Below are positions 6,052 through 13,312 of a stretch of 25,099 nucleotides of DNA, piece by piece (positions within the stretch are counted from its first letter, which is position 1; every line of letters starts with the position of its first letter). The notes beneath the pieces are model-generated. The model was not told the origin of the DNA. It saw only the letters and a list, made by a program, of their open reading frames with translations, and did no database searches. The DNA is from a virus, in the IMG/VR virus record IMGVR_UViG_3300032241_001337, positions 1 to 25,099 of that record. One strand, written 5' to 3'. The translations under genes were made by a program, and so were the position numbers.

Positions 6052-7185
6052 ATGGCAATAATTTCAATTCCAACATCAATCGGTGGTGTGTCACTACCAG
6101 GACAAGTAGGCCAATTGGCCTCAGGTCCTCTAGCCGCATTATTTGGTAGTTCAAAATCCACAACTATATTGAACTATCCAACCGAATTGTCTACCGATGC
6201 AACAAAGTCACACTATGTTCAATTTACCATCAAAGACATTGTTCCAGGTGGTTGGGAAAAAGGAACACCAGAGACAAACATAACTGCGCCAGGAGCTGGC
6301 AACTTAGTACAATCGGCCGGACAAAATTTACAAAATGTTGCACAGGGAGCAGCATCTTCAGCAGTACAATCTGCGGGTAATTTGCTTGGTTCTGTAACAA
6401 ATTTAGCAGCCACAGCATTAGATACAGGATTAAAGGTTAAACCAACAGTACAAAACAATGGTGCATATATCTCTCTGTACATGCCAGACACATTACAAGC
6501 AAACTATGATGCACATTATCAAAGAATTGACTTGAGAAATGAATTGGGTCCAATTATCAACAATATCAGAGGCATCGGTGAATTGGCAGACAATGGTTTA
6601 TTAAGTTCAAAAAGTTTCAAAGATGTTGTCGGTTCTTTCTCATCAGACCCATATGGTATAGATAAACTATCACAATTGGTTTCAAAGGGACTACTTGGTT
6701 CTAAAGATTTGGGTAACGTTTTGTTACAAGGTCAAGGTTATGCTGTAAACCCACAAATGCAAATGATTTATCAAGGTTTAGACATGAGAACGTTCCAATT
6801 GGAATTCTTGTTTACACCAAAATCACAGGCAGAAGCACTTAACGTCAATGAAATCATCTATCAATTCAAACGTGCGGCATCTCCAACATTGGCCAAGGCA
6901 ACAGAATCGGCCACACAAAACATGTATTTGATTCCACCTTCAATCTTCAATGTGAATTTCTTTGTCAAAGGTGTTGAGAACAAATATCTACCAAGATATG
7001 GTGATTGTGTATTGGAAAATATCAGTGTTGACTTTGCTCCTAATGGTTGGGCTGCACATGCAAATGGTGGTGCACCAGTTCAAACAAGAATGTCATTGCA
7101 ATTTAGAGAAATTGAAGTTGTTGATAGAGCAAGACTTGATGAAGGTTTTAAAAATAGTGCTGCAACACAAACAGGCCTAAGATAA
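6052..7185 (+). CDS. gp48: Baseplate tail-tube cap / junction protein gp48
   Basis: This 377-residue protein begins MAIISIPTSIGGVSLPG, followed by GPLAALFG and LNYPTELSTDATKSHYVQFT, the typical N-terminus of gp48-type proteins in T4-like cyanophages. Residues about 80-125 are an Ala/Gln/Asn-rich helical insertion. The C-terminal half is a tube-like beta domain: MRTFQLEFLFTPKSQAEALN, YLPRYGDCVLENISVDFAPN, then GWAAHANGGAPVQTRMSLQF. In T4, gp48 with gp54 caps the hub and is the platform from which the gp19 tube polymerises. It is the first gene of the long rightward operon. Its stop overlaps the next start (TAATG). gp54 was not found separately, so this protein or the gp19-like one may fill that role. 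Confidence 0.75.
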   Translation: MAIISIPTSIGGVSLPGQVGQLASGPLAALFGSSKSTTILNYPTELSTDATKSHYVQFTIKDIVPGGWEKGTPETNITAPGAGNLVQSAGQNLQNVAQGAASSAVQSAGNLLGSVTNLAATALDTGLKVKPTVQNNGAYISLYMPDTLQANYDAHYQRIDLRNELGPIINNIRGIGELADNGLLSSKSFKDVVGSFSSDPYGIDKLSQLVSKGLLGSKDLGNVLLQGQGYAVNPQMQMIYQGLDMRTFQLEFLFTPKSQAEALNVNEIIYQFKRAASPTLAKATESATQNMYLIPPSIFNVNFFVKGVENKYLPRYGDCVLENISVDFAPNGWAAHANGGAPVQTRMSLQFREIEVVDRARLDEGFKNSAATQTGLR

Positions 7186-7859
7186 TGCAATACTTTCAAA
7201 CTTTACCGACCCTAATTTCAGACGACTATTCTGGCAATCAGATAGTCTTGACTAACCTTATGGTTAGAGCAGAAGTAATTCCCAACCTACTGAAAAATCC
7301 ATTAATCTTTTATTCTTATGACATACAAGAAAGTGATACACCAGAAATAATTGCCTCAAAGTATTACGGTGACCCCTATCGTTACTGGTTGGTCTTGTTT
7401 GCAAACCAAATCTTTGATGCACAATGGCAATGGCCAATGAAACCAAACTTGTTCAATGACTATATCATTGACAAATATCAAGGTGCAGCCAACACATATT
7501 ATTCCTTGCCAGCAAACACAAATGCAAATGCTGCACAGATTCTTGCTTATACACAAGGCACAATACAAAGTTATAACAAAACTATAACAACAACAGACAG
7601 CACTTCAGGTTCATCAAATACAATAATCCAAATCGTGGACCAAGGTCATTATAACAATTTGGTGCCTTATACCACAACACAAACATTCAACACTGGTTAT
7701 GCAAATGGATCAAGTGTTACTGTAACGGTAAGTAAGTATACACAATCAATTTATGATTATGAAGTTCAACAGAACGAAAACAATAGAACAATCTATTTGA
7801 TTAACTCGAATTATGTTTCTCTGGTCGAGACACAGTTTAAATCTTTAATGGGTACATAA
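7185..7859 (+). CDS. gp53: Baseplate wedge protein gp53
   Basis: This 224-residue protein has the gp53 pattern. It begins MQYFQTLPTLI, then a LysM-like stretch at residues 44-74 (SYDIQESDTPEIIASKYYGD then PYRYWLVLFAN), corresponding to the T4 gp53 region in which a small YG(D/N)P..YW motif packs against the wedge. It continues with a WQWPM segment and a Thr/Ser-rich beta region (about 115-185) without a T4 equivalent. In T4, gp53 is added last to the wedge and helps clamp six wedges round the hub. The start overlaps the gp48 stop (TAATG), and the gene ends directly against gp27. Confidence 0.82.
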   Translation: MQYFQTLPTLISDDYSGNQIVLTNLMVRAEVIPNLLKNPLIFYSYDIQESDTPEIIASKYYGDPYRYWLVLFANQIFDAQWQWPMKPNLFNDYIIDKYQGAANTYYSLPANTNANAAQILAYTQGTIQSYNKTITTTDSTSGSSNTIIQIVDQGHYNNLVPYTTTQTFNTGYANGSSVTVTVSKYTQSIYDYEVQQNENNRTIYLINSNYVSLVETQFKSLMGT

Positions 7860-9239
7860 TTGGCTAACTCTAACACTCCATTAGGTCCAGGTTTAATTTA
7901 TAGTAAGGACTTTAGACTATTAGACTTGACGGTACTTTCTTCTGTTACCGCACTGGACATAAAAGATATTCTAGTTGAACTGTCTTATAATGAAGATATG
8001 TTCAGTCCTACTGCGTCCGGTTATGTAATGGTTGTCGATTCTTCTGGTTACATCGAGAAGATGCAAATGGCCGGCAATGAATTTTTAAGAATGAAAGTTG
8101 GTAAATTGGATGATATGACACATATCATTGATAAGGTGTTTCGTATTTTCAAAGTTACAAAAAGAACACCTGAGAATGAAGGTAACACAGAAACATATTG
8201 TTTGTATTTCTGTTCGGAAGAATTGATATTGTCAGAACAATACAAGATTAGTAAATCTTTCAAGGCAATGGATATCACAGGGATTGTTAAGACCATTCTG
8301 TCCGACAAGAACTATGGACTCAGTGTTCAACCAAAGAATATGCAAGCATCCAACTTTGATGCAACATATGGACAATACGACTTCATCATACCAAATCTAA
8401 AACCATTTGATGCCATCAATTGGTTGGCAACATATGCACGACCAGCAGGCACACAAAAAACTGCTGACATGGTTTTCTTTGAGAACAAGTATGGATATAA
8501 CTTTAAATCATTGCAAAATCTGTTTCAGACACAAACTTACAACAGTTATTCATACTCAGCAAAGAACGTAAACCGTAACATCCAACAACTGAATGACCGT
8601 GTCTATGACGTTTCAACCTATGAAATCATTGATTCATTTGATACACTTTCAGCAATACATTCAGGTATGTTTGCCAGTCGTTTGGTGTCAGTTGACCCAT
8701 TATTGAGAAGATACAAAATAACTGATTACAGTTATGATAAGGACTTGGCTGGTGCACCAAAATTGAATAGTGCCAAAATCACCAACGATTTTCAGAATAG
8801 AAATGGTGATAAGATAAGTGATACGGCACAGGCATCATATAAGTTGGTGTTCTCAAACTTTAGTCAGAACCAATCGAGTTACATCAATGAAAGACCCGGA
8901 TCGGTTGCTCATGATATCTATGCTGAAACTTACATTCCATTTAGATCAGCAATCATGCCTTTGTTGAATTACACAAGAATAAAGATATCGGTTCCTGGTG
9001 ATCCAGCATTAACTGTTGGTCGTTCCATCAATTTTGAATTGGTTTCTAAAGACCCGAATCAAAAGGCACTGGATCCATATTATTCTGGTGTATACTTAAT
9101 CACAGCAGTTAGACACATGATAACATTACATGACTACAAGACCGTGATGGAATTAGCTAAAGAAAGTATGACTAAACAATTATCTAGTGTGCCAAACAAT
9201 CTTCCAATTTGGCAGAACACGGTGAAGGGAATAACTTAA
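7860..9239 (+). CDS. gp27: Baseplate central hub protein gp27
   Basis: This 459-residue protein (T4 gp27 is 391) has hub-type landmarks: SSVTALDIKDILVELSYNED and MFSPTASGYVMVVDSSGYIE near the N-terminus, GQYDFIIPNLKPFDAINWLA (about 179-198) and YSGVYLITAVRHMI near the C-terminus. In T4, the gp27 trimer is a cylinder joining tube to spike and switching sixfold to threefold symmetry. The start is TTG at 7860-7862, directly after the gp53 stop (TAA TTG). The next in-frame ATG is residue 47, which would remove conserved-looking sequence, so TTG is chosen despite no clear Shine-Dalgarno. The stop overlaps the next gene's ATG (TAATG), and the following OB-fold protein is its expected binding partner. 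Confidence 0.82.
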   Translation: MANSNTPLGPGLIYSKDFRLLDLTVLSSVTALDIKDILVELSYNEDMFSPTASGYVMVVDSSGYIEKMQMAGNEFLRMKVGKLDDMTHIIDKVFRIFKVTKRTPENEGNTETYCLYFCSEELILSEQYKISKSFKAMDITGIVKTILSDKNYGLSVQPKNMQASNFDATYGQYDFIIPNLKPFDAINWLATYARPAGTQKTADMVFFENKYGYNFKSLQNLFQTQTYNSYSYSAKNVNRNIQQLNDRVYDVSTYEIIDSFDTLSAIHSGMFASRLVSVDPLLRRYKITDYSYDKDLAGAPKLNSAKITNDFQNRNGDKISDTAQASYKLVFSNFSQNQSSYINERPGSVAHDIYAETYIPFRSAIMPLLNYTRIKISVPGDPALTVGRSINFELVSKDPNQKALDPYYSGVYLITAVRHMITLHDYKTVMELAKESMTKQLSSVPNNLPIWQNTVKGIT

Positions 9240-10129
9240 TGTCTAAAGCAGTATTTAATTTTGCAGGACTTAATGGTTTTGTGTGGTGGGTTGGTGTTGT
9301 TGAAGGTAGAGATGACCCACTAAAAGTCGGTCGTTGCCAAGTTAGAATCTTTGGTTGGCACACAGATAACAAACAAATGATACCAACCGAAGACTTGCCT
9401 TGGTGTATGCCATTGTATCCTTTGAATCGTTCTAGAGACTTTTCAACACCAAAAGAAGGTGACTACATTGTTGGTTTCTTCTTCGATGGTGAATCTGGTC
9501 AGTTCCCAATTATGATGGGAGTATTGCCTGGCATTCAATCTGGTGTTCCATCTGGAGATTCTGGTTTCCAAGACCCAAGAACGCCTGAAGAAATTGCTGC
9601 CGCACCACAAGTTCCATCTGGACAAGTACAATACACACCAGGTCAACCGACAATTGCTCCATTGGCAAGAGGTAATATTGCCAACTCAGCAATTTCTGCA
9701 ACCAATTCAGCAAGAAGTGCCGTCAAAGATATCACAACACCAATCAAAGCATCTTTGGCGGCCGCAAAACTACAAGCCTTGGCATTTGTACAAGAGATTC
9801 GTGCAGCCAAAGATGCAATTATTGCTTCATTCATACCACCAGGATCAGGACCAGTTCTGACGGTGCAAACAGATGTATCCCAAGCATTGAATCAAGTCAA
9901 AGCATACAAACAAGAGGCTCAAGCCGCTATTGATGCAGCAAAAGAAGTTCAGTCCGCCGTTGCTGAGGTAGAAGCATCATTATCATACATTGAAAGTTTG
10001 CCAGCAACCGCTGTGGCAGAAATAAATAGTGAAGTGAATTTACCAGGACAAACTGGCGGTTTGTTCAACAGTATCACATCTTCAGCAAAAAATGCAGTCA
10101 ACCAACTAGAAAATTCCATTAAATTATGA
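9239..10129 (+). CDS. gp5: gp5-type OB-fold hub protein lacking the lysozyme domain
   Basis: This 296-residue protein starts at the ATG overlapping the gp27 stop (TAATG), with GAAGGGA ten or so bases upstream. An ATG ten codons earlier lies inside gp27 and is less likely. Residues about 10-98 form the Gp5 OB-fold: GFVWWVGVVEGRDDPLKVGR, CQVRIFGWHTD, PWCMPLYPLN, then GDYIVGFFFDGESGQFPIMM and GVLPG. In T4 this domain joins the gp27 cylinder to the spike. Residues 99-145 are a Pro/Gln linker and 146-296 an Ala-rich helical region. The T4 lysozyme domain is absent and the beta-helix is a separate next gene, overlapping by ATGA. The role is therefore hub adaptor only; muralytic activity must come from elsewhere, plausibly the protein at 1964-3379. 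Confidence 0.82.
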   Translation: MSKAVFNFAGLNGFVWWVGVVEGRDDPLKVGRCQVRIFGWHTDNKQMIPTEDLPWCMPLYPLNRSRDFSTPKEGDYIVGFFFDGESGQFPIMMGVLPGIQSGVPSGDSGFQDPRTPEEIAAAPQVPSGQVQYTPGQPTIAPLARGNIANSAISATNSARSAVKDITTPIKASLAAAKLQALAFVQEIRAAKDAIIASFIPPGSGPVLTVQTDVSQALNQVKAYKQEAQAAIDAAKEVQSAVAEVEASLSYIESLPATAVAEINSEVNLPGQTGGLFNSITSSAKNAVNQLENSIKL

Positions 10130-10830
10130 GTAACAGCACATCAGATTTACCACCATCAGTAGCTTGGATTGAACCTAGGTCCGACTATCAAGCGAAATAT
10201 CCATATAATAATCTAACCCAAACCGAATCTGGTCACTTGTTTGAGATGGACGATACTCCAGGTGCGGAAAGAGTTAGACTACAACATAGAACAGGAACTT
10301 TTACAGAAGTCCAAGCCGATGGCACACAGATTCATAAGGTCATTGGTACAAACTATGAGATTATTGCACAAGACAACAATGTTCTAATCAAAGGAACATG
10401 TAATATCACCATTGTTGGTGATTCTATCATGCATGTTCAAGGTGATGCCACATTACAAGTCGATGGAAATGTATATGAAAGTATCAATGGCAGTGTAAAT
10501 CAACAGGTTGCAGGTGATTTGACTTCCACAATTACAGGAAATGCCATCATTGCTTCAAAAAATCAAGTTCAAATACAGGCCGATGTGTTGGTGAATGGTG
10601 ATTTGAGTGTCACAGGTGACGTTACAACAAGTGGTAGTTTAAATGCCACAACCAATGTCACAGCTGGTTCACAAGTATATGCCCCATTGGTTATGGACGG
10701 TCCTGGTCAAATTACCGATAGTATTCTGTATCTACGTGGTCTATACAACACACACACACATCCATTCATTGCCAAGGCAGGTTCAGATTTATTGGTTACT
10801 TTGCCAACAACTTCAATAGACGCCCCATAA
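10126..10830 (+). CDS. Baseplate central spike (beta-helix needle, gp5 C-terminal-like)
   Basis: This is a 234-residue protein. Residues 47-80 carry the ERVRLQHRTGTF and TQIHKVIGTNYEII pattern typical of the start of VgrG/gp5 spikes. Residues about 80-165 have short repeating beta-strands (GTCNITIVGD, GDATLQVDGNVYESINGS, QQVAGDLTSTITGNA), as expected for an intertwined trimeric beta-helix. The C-terminus has LRGLYNTHTHPF, an HxH motif (H210, H212). In P2 gpV-type spikes such a motif from three chains binds an iron ion at the tip. The protein corresponds to the T4 gp5 C-terminal needle encoded as its own gene. It should pierce the outer membrane as the lead of the tail. It overlaps the OB-fold gene by ATGA. 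Confidence 0.8.
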   Translation: MSNSTSDLPPSVAWIEPRSDYQAKYPYNNLTQTESGHLFEMDDTPGAERVRLQHRTGTFTEVQADGTQIHKVIGTNYEIIAQDNNVLIKGTCNITIVGDSIMHVQGDATLQVDGNVYESINGSVNQQVAGDLTSTITGNAIIASKNQVQIQADVLVNGDLSVTGDVTTSGSLNATTNVTAGSQVYAPLVMDGPGQITDSILYLRGLYNTHTHPFIAKAGSDLLVTLPTTSIDAP

Positions 10831-10834
10831 ACAC

Positions 10835-10842
10835 AATAAATA
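10835..10842 (+). promoter_or_regulatory. Late-promoter-like octamer upstream of gp25
   Basis: AATAAATA lies in the 16-base gap between the spike stop and the gp25 ATG, one mismatch from the T4 late motif TATAAATA. The gp25 start has only AAAAG as ribosome site. The leader would be very short, so this may instead be an AT-rich initiation region. Confidence 0.25.
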
Positions 10843-10846
10843 AAAG

Positions 10847-11239
10847 ATGGCAAAATTATCTAAAATATACGCAGATTTGGATTTAACTTTCAACCGTGCC
10901 CCAGGCACTGGTGATATTGCTATGCGTTATGATGACCAAGCTGTCATTTCTTCCATAAGAAATTTGTTACTCACCAACTACTATGAGAGACCTTTTCAAC
11001 CAGATTTAGGTTCAAACATTGATGCGGTTCTATTTGAACCTGCCACAGATTTGACAGCCAACATCTTGGAGAATGAAATTTCAACAACCATAAAGAATTA
11101 TGAACCAAGAGCAACAATAAGTACGTTACAGGTGACATTGAATCCGGATCAAAATTCTTTTTATGTTTATATGGAAGTCTATATTGGTAATAATACAACA
11201 CCCACAGCAGTTAACCTAATTCTTCAGAGGTCCAGATAA
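10847..11239 (+). CDS. gp25: Baseplate wedge protein gp25
   Basis: This 130-residue protein is a clear GPW/gp25 family member of normal length (T4 gp25 is 132). Landmarks are AISSIRNLLLTNYYERPF-type sequence (residues 32-50), PDLGSNIDAVLFEP (52-65), and the EPR motif at 86-88 in NYEPRATI, which is conserved in gp25 and type VI secretion TssE proteins. In T4, gp25 joins gp6 and gp53 in the inner wedge and starts sheath polymerisation. It overlaps the gp6 start (TAATG), consistent with coupled synthesis of these partners. Confidence 0.92.
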   Translation: MAKLSKIYADLDLTFNRAPGTGDIAMRYDDQAVISSIRNLLLTNYYERPFQPDLGSNIDAVLFEPATDLTANILENEISTTIKNYEPRATISTLQVTLNPDQNSFYVYMEVYIGNNTTPTAVNLILQRSR

Positions 11240-13308
11240 TGGCATCTAATACAAATATTCAAGTCGCCAACCTAGATTTTGCCGACATTAAACAAAATTT
11301 TATTAACTATTTACAATCACAAGATACCTTTAAAGGTTATAACTTTTCAGGTTCGGCTTTGTCTACTCTGTTGGATGTTTTGGCATACAATACACAATAC
11401 AATGCATACTATTTGAACATGGTTGCAAATGAAATGTTTTTAGACTCAGCCCTGCAACGTTCTTCTGTTGTATCTCATGCAAAGTTAATGAACTATGTGC
11501 CACAATCTGCGGTAGGTGCAGTTGCTTTGATTAACGTATCTTTTTATGGTGCAAATACAAGTAACTTCACTGTTCCAAAATACACCAACTTCATGTCTGA
11601 ATCAATCAATGGTGTAAACTACAACTATGTTACCACAGACTATGCAACAGTTTCAGTCGCAAACAACGTGGCCTTCTTTCCTGCATTAGAAATTAAACAA
11701 GGCATTGTTGTTTCATACAACTTTACAGCAGATTCTTCATCAAACCCACAATCTTTGTTTGAGATTCCAGACCCAAACATCGATACGTCTACAATGACGG
11801 TCACCGTACAACAATCATCATCAAATAACTCTTATCAAGTTTACAATCCAACAACTGATTACTTGTCAATACAACCAACAGACACAGTTTATTTCTTACA
11901 AGAAGCTGTGAATGGCAACTATCAAATCTATTTTGGTGATGGTGTTATTGGACAACAACTAACCGATGGAAATATTGTCACAGTTACATATATTTCTACC
12001 TCCGGTACAGCTGGTGGTTTGGCAAACAACTTTGTTTTGATGGACAATTTAGGAAGTTACACAGTTTCTGTTGTTCCTTATTTGGCCGCAACACAAGGAC
12101 AAGACAGAGAAACTATTCAGTCTATCAAGTTCCAAGCACCTAAAGCATTCTCCGCACAGGGTCGTGCTGTAAGTAAAAACGACTACATTACAGCAATTCA
12201 ACAAAACAATCTTGGTATTCCGTTTGATGCAGTTTCCGTATGGGGCGGCGAAGAAAACATTCCACCAATTTACGGTCAAGTTTTCATTTCATTGAAACCA
12301 AAAGGTGGATATGATTTGACTGCAACACAAAAACAATTAATAAAAGAACAAGTTATCAAACCAATTTCTGTTCTTACCGTTGAACCAGTCATTGTTGACC
12401 CAGATTACACTTACTTGCAAGTGTATGCAAACGTGGTTTATCAACAATCACAAACAGCATTGACACCAACTGCAATGCAAACTGGTATTCAAAATGCAAT
12501 TTATGGGTATTCAGCAAACAATTTGAATACATTTAATTCTTCATTCAACTCATACTTATTTTTGCAATCAATCAACAATTTTAATCCATCTATCATAAGT
12601 TCTGATTATTCTATAAACACACAGAAGAAATTCTATCCAATAATTGGTGGTGCACAAACATATACTTTAAACTATAATACACCATTGCAAAGAGGTGTTT
12701 ATGGTAGTGGAATTTCTAGTTCACCTGCCATTCAAGTTATCAATCCAGCAAACACACAATTGGTTTTAGATGGTGTTTACATTGAAGAAGTTCCAACAAC
12801 CACAAGTTCTGTTGATTCTATTTCAATTATTACAACTGGTTATAATTACACACAAACACCAACAATTTTGATTCAAGGTGATGGTTACGGTGCAAATGCA
12901 TATGCAACACTTGTCAATGGTGCATTGTCTAGTATAACCGTAGCAAACTCAGGTATTGGTTACACTTCTGCTGTGGCCACAGTTGTTCCTGCTATAGGTG
13001 ATACAACTGGTGCCGGCGCAGCATTACTTGTTAACCTAGCAGGTCGTTACGGTTCTTTAAGAACATATTACAATAGTCCAACAGCAGGTAAAGTTGTTGT
13101 TAATCCAAACGCTGGAACAATTGATTATACAAATGGTATACTCACATTGAACGGTTTAAATATTGTTGGAATTGATAATCCATTAGGTGAACTGACAGTC
13201 AGTACTAAACCATTGACTACTTTGATATCATCAACATATAACCGAATCATTACTATAGATACCTTAGATCCATCAGCAATCAATGTAACAGTTACACCGA
13301 AGACTTAA
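11239..13308 (+). CDS. gp6: Baseplate wedge protein gp6 (Baseplate J family)
   Basis: This 689-residue protein is close to T4 gp6 (660). The N-terminus reads LDFADIKQNFINYLQSQDTF, KGYNFSGSALSTLLDVLAYN, TQYNAYYLNMVANEMFLDSA, the hallmark of gp6 in T4-like phages. The central part has FGDGVIGQQLTDGNIVTVTY and FSAQGRAVSKNDYITAI, as in baseplate J proteins. In T4, gp6 dimers link six wedges into the inner ring. Residues about 525-600 form an inserted Gly-rich beta module (SIITTGYNYTQTPTILIQGD then GYGANAYATLVNGALSSITV) that also occurs in two downstream genes and is not part of T4 gp6. It is followed four bases later by the next gene. Confidence 0.9.
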   Translation: MASNTNIQVANLDFADIKQNFINYLQSQDTFKGYNFSGSALSTLLDVLAYNTQYNAYYLNMVANEMFLDSALQRSSVVSHAKLMNYVPQSAVGAVALINVSFYGANTSNFTVPKYTNFMSESINGVNYNYVTTDYATVSVANNVAFFPALEIKQGIVVSYNFTADSSSNPQSLFEIPDPNIDTSTMTVTVQQSSSNNSYQVYNPTTDYLSIQPTDTVYFLQEAVNGNYQIYFGDGVIGQQLTDGNIVTVTYISTSGTAGGLANNFVLMDNLGSYTVSVVPYLAATQGQDRETIQSIKFQAPKAFSAQGRAVSKNDYITAIQQNNLGIPFDAVSVWGGEENIPPIYGQVFISLKPKGGYDLTATQKQLIKEQVIKPISVLTVEPVIVDPDYTYLQVYANVVYQQSQTALTPTAMQTGIQNAIYGYSANNLNTFNSSFNSYLFLQSINNFNPSIISSDYSINTQKKFYPIIGGAQTYTLNYNTPLQRGVYGSGISSSPAIQVINPANTQLVLDGVYIEEVPTTTSSVDSISIITTGYNYTQTPTILIQGDGYGANAYATLVNGALSSITVANSGIGYTSAVATVVPAIGDTTGAGAALLVNLAGRYGSLRTYYNSPTAGKVVVNPNAGTIDYTNGILTLNGLNIVGIDNPLGELTVSTKPLTTLISSTYNRIITIDTLDPSAINVTVTPKT

Positions 13309-13312
13309 TTAA

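Noticed and set aside
6219-6491. Minus-strand open frames opposite gp48
   Set aside because: Shadow of the Ala/Gln-rich helical stretch of gp48; no start signal or family resemblance.
9209-9238. Upstream ATG adding ten residues to the gp5-type protein
   Set aside because: It lies inside gp27. The ATG at 9239 has a ribosome site and the same TAATG overlap as neighbouring junctions, and the OB-fold begins just after it.
9443-9860. Overlapping open frames on both strands within the gp5-type gene (for example 9543-9860 +)
   Set aside because: Low-complexity His/Gln-rich translations produced by reading CAA/GCA-rich codons out of frame.
10021-10028. AATAAATA inside the gp5-type gene as a late promoter for the spike
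   Set aside because: It lies within coding sequence about 100 bases upstream of the spike; with GATAAATA at 19895 inside gp8 it shows that near-matches occur by chance in this AT-rich DNA.
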